Assembly (NCBI RefSeq): GCF_001039355.2
Contig: NW_019773847.1
Span: forward strand, 828,550-892,549
Direction of reading: 5' to 3'
Length of the DNA: 64,000 nt
Origin: Lingula anatina
Lineage: Eukaryota > Brachiopoda > Lingulata > Lingulida > Lingulidae
In this document: positions 25,801 to 38,808 of the stretch, in pieces
Layout: each line of letters opens with the position of its first letter
Numbering within the stretch: position 1 is the first letter of the stretch
Made by a program: the position numbers and the translations under genes
Notes under the pieces: generated by a model
What the model saw: only the letters and a program-made list of their open reading frames with translations
Database searches by the model: none
Told to the model about the DNA's origin: nothing

Positions 25801-28800
25801 TTTATGTTACAACTTGAATTCCTTTTTTACTCTGTTTCACACCATCTGTGTTTTACTGTCTTTGTCTGCCATTGGGAATGATCAGACTCATTCACACAGA
25901 GAGTAGTTTGATATCACAAGATGACCATAGTTTATTGGGCTTTATGCTCTTGTAAGGGGGGTGGGGGTGGTTTTGCATTACAACTAATAGTAAGCCCAAA
26001 TTTGGTCTAAACTTTGAGACCATACATTTGGTCTTTTCTAGTTCGAGATGCATCCACAGAAGTGACCACTTGAACAAATCAAGAATTGGTCTGAAACATC
26101 ATGCAGTCATGCCTTTCTTGTAATAAAACAGGACGCAATGTTGCATTTGATAGGCCTAATAACATACTACTGATTTCTCTTGGGTCAAAAGAGACCAGAA
26201 TTTTCACCAATTTTTTGGCTGTTGTGTGTTCTTCTGCAAAACGGGCCCCTGGTTTACTTGTCACAATTTGATTATCTATTGGATGATGTCAGTTAGTCAA
26301 GTGGAGGTCAAGTTAGTCCTGATGTATACATGCCTTTAGTTTTGATTTAACTGGCAGCCCCCCACACCTTGCTGACCCTCGCGTATTGATTTTTCATTTT
26401 CTTGCTGGTTTTCTTGCAGATGAAAATGGCGCAGTAATAGACAGTACAGACTTCCCCAGAGTCCTGTTCCTTATGCATAGATGGTTCATCTCATCTGAAG
26501 AGTTAGCTCAGAAGTTGATAGAAGTATATCCTTGATTCTAGAAGTGACATATTGTGAAATAACAAGGAATGGAAGATGGAAGCTACCAAGCACAAAATTA
26601 AGGAATCAGGGGAAATTGTAGCAATTTTAATTTGCTTCTTGTGGTTTGCAAAAATATTTGAAAACCCTAATGAAATGAAAATCTTCTTAGTAATTTCTGA
26701 ATTTGATTCACTTAAATTATCATGTAGAGATAGCATAAGAACTAGTTATTATTAGAGATTATAAAATCCCACTCTTAATAACTCCATACCCCAAATTACT
26801 GTTGGATTTTTACTAAATAAACTCTAGGGTAATGACTCGATCTTTCAAATGAGCAAAAATTACCAAAATTTCAGATACATAATTTTGTAATTTAAAAAAA
26901 AATTCTATTTAGCATTTGAGGTGCTTTTACTGCATAGAAAAGAATTATAGAGTAGCCTGCTTTTTAATTTAATTTTTTTTTAGCTAACACTCAATAGGAA
27001 TGTTCTTATTTTAAGAAATCTTGACCAATTACAGTACATCTTTCCCCATTGAAAAGATAAAGTAATTCCCGTATATGCTTTTGGATAGGAAAGGCATTCT
27101 TCTGTATTGCACAGTGTCATTTTAAAGTTTGTAGCTGACTACTGCTGTTGTTGGTATTCACCTCAGAATATACAGTAAAATTAGACAAACTTTGTCTTGA
27201 TGGGCTGAAATGGAGCAATGTTCTCATTAGTAGCATTCCCAGAAGCAGAAGTCCTTTATCATGCTTGTAATAGGTTAGCACACAACTGAGGTTCAAGAGA
27301 AGCAAAGATTGGCTGATGATGGTCCCAAAGGGATGTGTTTGGAGAAGAAATTCTTTCCCAGTTTGATTAGAAATGACTGGTATTTGTTTCAGTTCTCAGA
27401 AAGAATCCAAGCAGTTTTTTTAATTTGTTTTTTTTCTTTTGTTGGTATTTGTTTTTCAAAAACAAACCACTTAAGCTGCTGGTTTTTGTTGTTAATATTA
27501 TTTTAGTAACTCTGGTCTGAAACATTTGCTTGGCCACGAAAAAAAATTAAACCTTTGGGTAATGATAACTGCACTAAACATATATGTAGATGGCTGATAG
27601 CCATTGAAAGCCAATTTAAGGTGTTCATGGAGAAGCCTTTACAAAGAAATCAATACAATCAAGTCCCAAGAAAAATGTTTTGTAGCATAATCAGTGTGAA
27701 GGCCTGCATTCCAATACATTTACTTCTCCTTTCTAGACAGCTGCATTCTACTTCACATTCGTGATTTGTGAAGCAACAGCAAATGTGTGAAGATTGCAAA
27801 ATGCAGTCCTTTGATTAGATAATTTGGTTTTGTTCCTTATGATTGGAACAGACTTAAAAGAATATGTCCGTTATTGCTCTAGATTTCTTCTTATCAAGAT
27901 GTGTGTTATCTACTATTGATGCATTATGCATAGGGAAGGAATAATGTGAGAAGAAATAGTCCCACTGAAGGTTGGGTCAGTCAAAGAAAAGATAATGAGC
28001 TTTCATTAATCACCCATGGCGTGCATTTCTATCGACTGAAGAGTAGTTCACTGAAAAGATCTAAGAGTAGACTTAATATATTGAATTGTGTTTCATATGG
28101 AAAAAATATTCAAGAAGAAGCTTTGCAGAGAATTGCATTTGGTGTGAAAAATGTGAACGCATTTCTCATTAAAGATTGAAAATGGTACAACACGTAAAAG
28201 ATCTAATGACTTTGAAGAAAAAATTGATAACCCTTGATGGTATGTAATGGAATCTAATAAGAATTAAAGAATTAATTGTTTACCCAAAATATTTAACCTT
28301 GAAAACAATAATTTGTGAAAAAAAAGTTTTAAAAGATTGCTTTTTGAACATAAATTGCTGAATACACCTCTATTAACCAAAAAAATTCTAAACATTTTTT
28401 GCTCTAACTCCAATAAGAGTTGCCTGTGTTAACAAAAAATATGTTTTCCTTAACTGTTAACACTTACCAGAGCTGTGATAGCTATGTGATATGTGAGCAG
28501 ACATGTCAGCACACGAGTTCCGAGGGAAATAAGTGCCGGCGGAATCAGTTCAAGGCCAGGGTATGCCATGCTGTCAGGTAGGCATGCATATGAACACACA
28601 TGCACACACACGTGTAGTCCGTGTGCATCTTAAGTTTAGGTTCACTGAACATCATTTAGTTAAAGTCTGTGCTTGTAAGGTCAAAAATGTAAAGTTAGTT
28701 AGTACAAACTAAGTACTTAAATAAGTATGTACGTAAGTGAATGTAAGCAATCACTGACTACTATGAGGCCATGTAGATCTAATCTACACTTTGAAGGCTC

Positions 28801-31800
28801 TTTTTTCATTTTATTCCATTTAAGAAAATGATTAACTTCTCAATATGAACCATTGTGAATATTGAAAAATGATTTCTATGTTGACCTTTTCAGGTATTGG
28901 ATCAATAATTTCCCAGTCCACTTTGATCCCAGGGGGGACACCAAGCTCGCAGCAGTGGTCCACAACTTTGAAAAGGTTATACAGGCAGAAGGAAACAATA
29001 AGTTAAAAGCATTAGTTGACATATCAAAAGTGTAAGTAGTCATGGGGTTAGGTCATGATGACAAGATTGTTCAGGAGCCCATTCCACACAAGAGCTTAAT
29101 TTAACCTTAGGCAAGAACTTTTAAAAGTCTCAACTTTTTGATTAAAATTTTAGTCTATTTTGAGCCAAGGTAATTATTAGTACTCCAATTAATAAATGAA
29201 ACATTAGATCCTTTTATAAGAAGAAATATATGACTTGCTCTATATTTGTTAACCACTATGAATTTAGTCTGAAATGAAGTGGAACAAATTTTAGGACTAA
29301 AAGTTTCGAGCAATTTTCAGCTAGGCAAAAGTTCTTTTGTGAAACTGGCCCCAGAAATGCACTTGAACAATGGTATATGAGACATTGGATGACTGCAAAT
29401 ATTCTAAGTTATAAGAAGGGACTGATGCAATACAAAATATATGTTTATTGTGATATACATGAACATACCTAATGATTGCAAATATTCCTATTTTAAATTG
29501 TATTTCTATTGTTATATCCAAATATGCAGGTCACTTTCACCTACAGAAACTTTCATTGGATACATGCCACATGCACACATATAAGCATGCACCTACAAAC
29601 ACACTTACTATGACCATGTTGGGAGTTCTCACTAGATGTTAATTCTGATTTTTTTATTTATATTTTTTATCAGGCCATCCTATGACTGGATGAGAATTAT
29701 CTCTGTGCGAAACCCCAGCACGCGCTCACATTCCAGAAAAGTCTCTCTCGTTTTCCAACACCTCCAGCCCAATGAATTAGCCGAGCAGTTGACTTTCTTA
29801 GAATATAAAGCATTTAGAAGAATCACAGTAAGTTGCTGATTTCCCTGGTTCATAGCTTGATCTTTTATTTATTTATTAGTCTTTATTATTTGTTCTACTT
29901 CAATGGTACTTATTAAGTACCATGTGATGTGGGTTATTTATCAATTTAAGTCAGCATATTCTTTTTATTTTATGCTCAGCTTTACCTACTTTTTAATGCT
30001 AATCTTTGGAGTAAGTATCAGAGATTGATAAGTAATGGAATTTAAGGTTCATGGAAGAAATGATAAATTGCAAAGCCATGTTTACATGTGCCTTAGATTG
30101 GCAAATCTCAAATATCCATGAATAAAAAATTATGAATAAAAAACTGTTGCTCAGATGAAATAATTCAATCAAAACTGAAAATTGAATGTGCTAACTGGTT
30201 ATTTCCAGTTCACAGATTTTAAAAACTATGCAGTCCAGGCGTCTCTGAAAGACAATCCAAAGCTAGAGCGGTCTATTGCTCTCTTCAATGGGTTATCTCA
30301 ATGGGTTCAATGTATGGTTCTCAGTAAAACCACTCCAGAACAGAGGGGGCATGTGATACAGAAGTATGTCAATGTAGCCAGGGTGAGTTGGATTTCTGAG
30401 TTACGTATTTAGAAATAGTGAAAAAATGTATCAGTTAATGTGGTTGAAGTGTGTAGTGAAATTTACATCAGAGCAGAAGGCTTTGAAAAAGAAATATTTG
30501 TATATAGACAGAACAGAACAATTTTGTTTCATAATCTTTTAGAATATACTGGAGACATGATAAAGAAATCCATTTTTGTGCTTTTTTATTTTATTATTTT
30601 TTACTTTGATTGATATGACTGAATGTTAAATGCGAAGAGAAAAAATTTGCAAACTGAAAGTTAGTAATCAGTGTGCCATCTGCGTTTTTGTATGAATTAA
30701 AAAGTACTTTGTGTGTCTGTGTGTTTGGGATAAATTGCAGCCCAGACATATATGTTATATATAATGTTATTTTTGTTAGAAAGAGTAACTATACTATAAG
30801 CATTATCTTTAAAAGAAGCAAGAAAAGAAAGAAAACTGAACTAGTAAGTGTACAATGTCATGGACAAACAGATGTAAATGTTACCTTTTTTAATCTAATT
30901 TTATTTATTTATACATGTTTTATAATTGTGTTATTTCAGAGATTAAGAGAGCTGCAGAACTTCAATACATTAATGGCTGTTGTAGGTGGTCTCACCCACA
31001 GTGCTCTGGCAAGGCTCTCCAAGACCAACGCTTGCTTGATACCAGAAACTCAAAAGGTACGTCATGCATGTTGTACTAATGGGATGATTGGGAATATTTG
31101 TGCTTTACATCTACAATGTGAAGCATGACGCTGACAAAATAAGAATGGCTTTGTAGAAAAGCAAGTTCATTTCTGCTTGTATTGTTTCATGTTTTGTCCG
31201 TTAGATTGACACTGGCAAAGAATTTTTTTTATTATTTATGATTTAATCTGAATGATATAAGATTTCTAGCACATATGCATGTCTTGTGTCTTGCACTATT
31301 CCAAGGCAAGCAAGACAAACAAAGCTTAAAAAACATTTCAGCTTGTATTTTTTTCAAAATGAGTCACATTTAACTTTATGATAAATGACTGGGCACAAAT
31401 TCAACCTTAAGAAAAAAATCAAATATTTTTAAATCAGCATCTTGGCAGGTCACCATTAGGAAATATTTGAAATTGTCTTATATTAATTTTGTAATATTAG
31501 ATATAATTTAATCTCCTCCAAGAAGGTTATGTCTTTGCCTTTGTTCATAAGTAATCAGTTGAACTCATAGTTAAGGATGGATTTTGATGATTTTTTTTCA
31601 GGATAGGTCATAAATGGGCTAACTGGGAATTGATTAGATTTTGGAAGTAATCCATTTATTAGTTTATTGATGAAATAATGAATAATAATGATAATGGAGC
31701 TATCATGGTGAAGGCCTGCACTCGCTGAGTACTATTCTAGATTGTTTTTAGATTAAACAAATGATCTATAAAACTTGAGGCTTGAATTTAAAAAAATGTT

Positions 31801-33587
31801 GAAAGACTGTACTTAAAAAAATTTTAAGTTCACTGATTAATATTTTTTCCACTTTCAGCTTTTAGGAGACTACACAGATTTACTGTCCTCCAGTAATAAT
31901 TTCAGTAACTACAGGAAAACCCTTTATCAATGTAAAGGATTTAGAATACCCATATTGTAAGTTTTAGCTATTTCTCTCACAGAGTAAATAAATGTATTTC
32001 CTATCTAGATCTTAAATGCCCAAAGAAGATTTTCCTCCATATCAGCATGTTTATTGTCCTTTTCCATAGACATTCACAATGTACATATCCACTGAAGGCA
32101 TACAGTGTATATAAGACCATCATAAAAAATTAATTTTCCTGGAAAATACAGCACTTTCCCCTTTATCACAAAGGTATAGCATATCCAAAGATGTTGAAAA
32201 AATCATGATAGAATAAACTGTTTTTGAGCTCTAAATTTCTAATTACCAGTCTCTGTTATCATTAAGAAAGTTTCTGAAAAACTAGAAATTCAGAACTTAA
32301 AAAGGGTTTATGATTCTTAATTCTGTGAAGGGCTATACATTTGAGAATAGGGATTGAAATCTCAAGGAAAATTGATTTTGCTCTATAGAGGTCTAATGCT
32401 TGCTGTGTCATTTCAAATGCTACATAGAACTTCTTAGGCTCTGAACCTCCTCTTATTTATAAACTAATGTGATATTTGCTGAACTATCACTTGGAGAGTA
32501 TTATCTTTTTGACAACAAGTAACATTATTTACAAAAAAAAAAAAAAAAAAGAGCTCATCTGCACTTCTCAGAAACTATCCTCATTTCCTGAGAGGTAATG
32601 TTTTACTTTGAAATCCAGGGGTGTTCACTTGAAGGATCTCATTTCACTAAATACCGCAGTCCCAGACCGAGTTGACAACCTCATTAACTTCCGCAAAATG
32701 GCTCAGCTGGCGGCCATCTTCTCCGAGTTGACATATCTCCAAAGTATGCAGCAACAACAACTGCCTTTTGATACCAACTTAGATTTGGCTAACATGCTCC
32801 GGGTAGGTGAACATTGCCATTTACAAGTTGCCATCAGGATTTCTATTAACTATTGTGAAATGTTATTGTTCAATTTTTTTCTATGACAAAAAGCATAAAA
32901 ATATTAGTTTGTTTATGAGCCCCTGTTCATGAACAGAGAGACCCCACTGCATGTCAGACATAAACATTTCTATTATACTTGAGCAAGTGACCGGTTGTAG
33001 ACCAAAAACGATATAATATCATGTTAGAAATCACTTCTACAATGGCGTACGACAATAAAATATGTTTTAGCATTCAAAACATACATACTGAGATTGACAT
33101 AAACTCTCTATGGTATTGACTGATGGCATATTTAAATTTGAAATGAAATGAAATGATTTTTGGCATTATCAGACCAGCTGCTGCAGTAGTTACATAATTT
33201 AGATTATATTTAACTTTGTACGTAGGCAAAACTTCAGTGCACTTCAAACTGTGTGATGGAAAGGAAACCTTTGAGGAAAAAATTTGCTGGCATCTCTGAT
33301 ACATGCTTTTTGAAATTCCAGTGCTCTCTAGATCTGAATTATACAGATGATGATATATATGAGCTGTCTCTTGCCAGGGAACCAAGAAATTCACTGTCTT
33401 CAGTAAGTACATGTAGTTTATGAAGCTGGCACCACTATGTATGATCTTTGCTTTAACCTGCCAGCTTACAATTTTTTGCCTTATAATTTTCATTTGATTA
33501 GTGATATTTTCATGCCATTATACAGTTATTGACTTTGGCTAAGATTAATATGTTGTTTTGTAGAGTTCAGAAAAGTGATATAGACTG

Positions 33588-33657
<70 letters not shown>

Positions 33658-36600
33658 AGTAGTTATGTATTATGAAATTGTTTATCAGAAAAGCTTTTTT
33701 AATTGGGCATAATTTTACAATTACAGTGTCTAATACCAACAAAAAATTTACTGAAGAATATTTTCAAATAAGGAATGCTTTTCATGATTCCAGCCCCCGA
33801 CTCCAACCAAACCAGTTGTGTTCGCAGACTGGGTCGCAGGCATCAGTCCTCCCGATCCCGTACTTATCAACAAACATGTCAACGACATGGTGGAGGCCGT
33901 GTTCAAAAACTACGACCTGGACAGAGATGGGTTCATTTCACATGCGGAATTTGAAGATATTGCTGGCAATTTTCCATTTATTGATTCTTTTTGTGTCTTG
34001 GATGCTGACCAGTGAGTGCAGTATTAAGCTGGCTAGCAGATTATTGTGCCTGAGGTTGCATGTTAAATACTTCTTCATTTACTCATGCAGTTATTGAACT
34101 CTCCACCAACATTGCTCAGGCAGTGGTTTTGGTCATCTTGCCATTAAGTCCCAAACTGGTTCAGACCCAAACTGTTTTAGGTCAACCAAATAATATATGA
34201 ACCAATGATTTTATTTGATTTATTTGCTCAAAATTTACTCTTTATTCTTATGCAGAATTGTCAATAGGGTTATAAGATCCATTTTACATTTTTTAAATTG
34301 CCAATATTGTAAAATGTTTTGGACAATCAACATGTTTTAGATATATAACCTAAACAAAGATTGCACCAAAGGTAATTTCTCTGTTGTCAGATTACCTTCA
34401 GATTTAGTTATATATCATACTTAACTTTTTTCTTGTCAATTTAAAATTTTTAAAAACATTTTTTTGATTTGATGTAAAGTTTTTTTCAAAGCAAAAAGTA
34501 TTGCCATTTAGACAAAAACTACTTTGGTTCAAACAATCAAATCACCCAAAAGGTCAAACTATTAGCTTAGTTTTTATCATATTTTGAACAGAACTTCAAT
34601 TTTGAACAGAACTTAAATGCAAAACTGTAGTTTAGATAATATATAACTAAAGACACTGTTTGAATCTAGCACTGTTCTTTTGAAAAATCGTTTTTTGTTA
34701 TTGTTTTGATCACAATCTTAAAAGCATTGTTTATGAATTCTTGGAAAAGCTATTTTTGAGCTTATTAAGGGCAACAATTTTCATTCTCGAGATTGAAAAG
34801 GTATGTAAAACTTGTAAGTTCATAATGCATTTCTATTGAGACTAGCTCTTTTTGAAACAGAAGACTGTGATATAGAAGAAGTACACAGAAAAAAAAAATA
34901 ATATCTTTGCTGTATTTTTTAGAGATGGAATGATCAGTAAGGCTGAGATGAAAACCTACTTTGTCCGTGCCAACTGCCATGCCCTACGGAACAGTTTTAA
35001 GCATGCCTTCCATGAAACAACCTACTTCAAGCCAACATACTGTGTACACTGCACAGGTTTGGTGAGTATGTCTCCACGCCTGTGTGTGTGTGTGTGTGTG
35101 TATGTGTGTGTGGGTGTGTGTGTGTGTGCATGCATTTTCCTTCTTGTATGCAGGCAATCATGAGGGTGCGTGTATATATGTGCACATATGAAGCCTAATA
35201 ACTGGCACTCACTTTTCTTAAATTTTTGACCTTGCTAACTTGGATGCTGATTACCAGAATAATATTCACGGTCTCTGGACTGATGGCAATTAGAATACAC
35301 TCAGACAACAACAGCCACTAGATGTGTTATTTTTTCTGTGTAAAGAAAAAATCCAGTCACTACAAATGCTTTTTCTGTGTAAAGTAGGCCAAAATACCAT
35401 CATAACATATTATATACTTGTGGTCGCCTTCACTTCATTTTGCTGTAGTTTATAATCTGACAGTCTTGTTATAAGTGCCTGGTAAAAATAGTCAATATTT
35501 TAAGCAGATATCAAGGTGCACTGGAGTTCTGATTAGGTATGTGATATAATCCTTCCTGGAGCATACCACATCTGTACTGGTTGGTTACATACTTTTCAAG
35601 AGGACTGGAGGTTATTGGTCGCTGTATGTTAAGTCCCACACACATGGCTCAATCAAGTTCTATAAATTAGTTTAACCATGCATCTACGTTTAAACCGTGA
35701 AGGAGTTGATGAATCTTATATGTACTCATCACAGATTCCATAGCATGTGGCAAAGTAGTCAACCTGAGACAGATTGCAATCAGTTGTTATAGCAAACAGA
35801 GAGCCTGGAAAAATGAGCTTTGTGACAGATGCTTAAAACTGAAACACATATGCTGTAAATGCTGGCCTATGTGAATTGTATCTTAGATGCATTGTTAAAG
35901 TAGCTCAGGGCTGTGATCATTGACCAGTACAGTGCTGGCATGAATACATGATACAAGTACTAAAAGGGTACCTTCGAGATTAACAGAAGAGAGGAATAGA
36001 CGATATGGCCAGTTCTCTGGCATGCCAGGTAATGCGAAGTTTATGATGTAAAAGAAAAGAGAATTGGATTTAAAAAAAAAATTCAGAATATTGTAACAAG
36101 GCTTGACTGAGGTAGGTTGAAGAGAAAATGATGAATAGGTGTAGGCATAGTGGTTTACTTAAGTTTGGGATTTTGATTTCAGTGCTTGACAGTGGTAAGA
36201 ATTTTTGTTATAGATTAATATGCTTGAGGTGCAGTTATGAAAAGTTCATACCAATAGATACAAGTTGTATTTCTTTGTTTGTTTGTTGTTTGTCAGGGAT
36301 TATATTAATTGTTAATTTTTGTGAAATTGAATTTCTTTTGATTTCCTTCAAAAAAGTTGTCAAAGTATATTGTCATTAAGTATTTTCTATATAGTAATGA
36401 TTCCATGTAGATGCTGGTTATATTTAAGAAATATATTCAATATTTAATTTATTAAGCTAGATATGTTTTCAATCATTTAGGAGTTTTCACTTATTCTTGT
36501 CAGGAAAAAATTTGTGGATTTGAAGTTTATCTTGTCATGTGCTGATAACCATGGTATTATTGATATTTGCATTGGAGGTTTACGTAGACCACAAAAAGTC

Positions 36601-38736
36601 AAATTAGAACCTATTTCACAGAAAGTCCTAAGTCAATTTTGGGACTAGAATTTTAGCATACTAACACCTTGAGAGCAATTATGGCCAAGTGAAAATCTGG
36701 ATAAGACTGCTGACAGACTGCATTATTTAATTTCAATAATCTTATTTTACAGTTGTGGGGTCTAATAAAGCAAGGTTGGAAGTGTAAAGGTAAGCAATCT
36801 GTTAACATAAATAGTTAATATAATTAACGTACTAATCTTGTAATAATGCACTGGTTTTTGCTAAATGATAAATATGTGTAACCTTGACTAAAGAAGCATT
36901 TTTGAATGCAGAACATTTAGTTATTGTTTTATTTCATCAAAATTTTACATTTAGGCCAAAAATTTGATAGAGTGATCATGATTAGGTTATATTAAGAATT
37001 ATTGTGTACTATTTAACTGTGGGAAGGCCTGATTTATAAAGCTTTGTCGGGCTAAAATGTATGTTGAATATTAATCAGAAAATGTGGTTTAGTATCTGTA
37101 TTATCTATCTATTTGCTGATCAAACTGCTTAGTTGCACAGGCCAGGGCCTCTTTGCTACCCAACAAATTGTTTTGGTGAAGTAGGTTTTTCATTGCCTTT
37201 TATTTTATTATGGAAAGATGGTAAAAAAAGTAAATATTTTTTCAAAGATACTAAATGTGTTGATGAATGGTGCAAGCATCATGCCTCCTACGTAAAAACA
37301 TCTTTAGTCCCTTTAAAAAAGATTTGCTTTTTTTTTTTTTTTTTGCAATGCCATTTTTATTGATTAATAGATGGAAAGAGCTCAATAGATTAAAAATTTT
37401 ATTTATAGATTGCGGTATCAATGCCCACAAACACTGTAAAGACTTGGTTGTGATGGAGTGTAGAGGCAAGCAGCACATGGGGAGCAGTAGTCGAAGCAGC
37501 TCTCTCAGCAGTGGAAATGGCCACGGAACGAGCAGTAAGTCTTTCACGAGCACTGCTAATTTTCACAAGCTGGGGAATATGCTAGATATTGGTGATTCAA
37601 TTTGGGACACAGTTTACTATTAGATTATAGTGATGTACAGAGTGCTAAGTACACCATGAAATATGGGTAATTCAATTAGGGACACTCTTGACAGTTATCT
37701 GTATTACTATAATGTACATATAGTATGTTGTGAAAGTAGATTAAGCAGTTTGTATTGATAATGGACTCTGTCACTACCATAGTCTACTATTGTCAGTAGT
37801 CTACTATTAAGTTGTGGTATTGGTAGTAGGTCCAAATAAACAGTACATTGACTTTGATAACCTTGTCCTCTGATGGAATTTTATCGACTTACGTAATTTC
37901 TCCATCAGTGCAGCTGAGTCATCTATTGCATTTCATCATATCTAACACCTTGTATTTCAAGAGTGCTTTTAAAGCTAGAGGTGATCAAATTGTAATTGTG
38001 ATCCAAACTATGGACACCACGTTAATAAACTTATTGCACTGCCCCATTATTGGCAGGTCCAAAAGCCTATGATCTCACCACTACTTCCAAGCGAAAGATG
38101 TCCCACCGGTGGCGCGCCAAGCACCAGTCCACTCAGACAGAGGAATGTGCAGACCTGAGCCCAAAGAATAGCATGGAAGAAGTGAATGGTATCAATAATG
38201 AAGAGTTTTACGAGGATCCAACATCCCTGTATGAAAGACTGGTTGAAGCAGAGGAGGTGAGTTTGAATGGTCTGTGACTGATTTGGATGTACCGGTAGCA
38301 TAATAATACATCTGGTCCATAACTGAATAATTGTACAAGTTGAATATTTTCCTTGACCTCACTATGCCTAAAAAAATGAGAGTGAAGTTCTTTAGTTGGT
38401 TTTAGGTTACAGAGATTGTTTTTCATGACAAATGGAACATTATGAAATAAGGTTTGTTTTTCATGACAAATGGAACATTATGAAATAAGGTTAATTGGTG
38501 CTCCAAGAAAATTTTTAGAAATCTAATTCACTTATGTTATTTTTTTTTTGGTTTCTTGGCATCATGTCAACAGCATTAAAATTGATGGCTTTATTCTCTG
38601 TAAATATAGTTTAAAGTTATTTACATTATAATGTGCATATCCAACATTTAATAAATCATTAAAGAAACATGTTTAATGTAAATTTATAAATCCATGCTCA
38701 TAGCAAGAAGTTTTAATTTTTTAGTGCATTTATCAA

Positions 38737-38808
<72 letters not shown>

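Noticed and set aside
27946-28179. 77-codon ORF before RasGRP exon 4
   Set aside because: Not similar to the REM segment expected between exons 3 and 4, and no convincing acceptor or donor in phase.
33545-33742. Thr-His repeat ORF
   Set aside because: Complement of a TG microsatellite inside a RasGRP intron.
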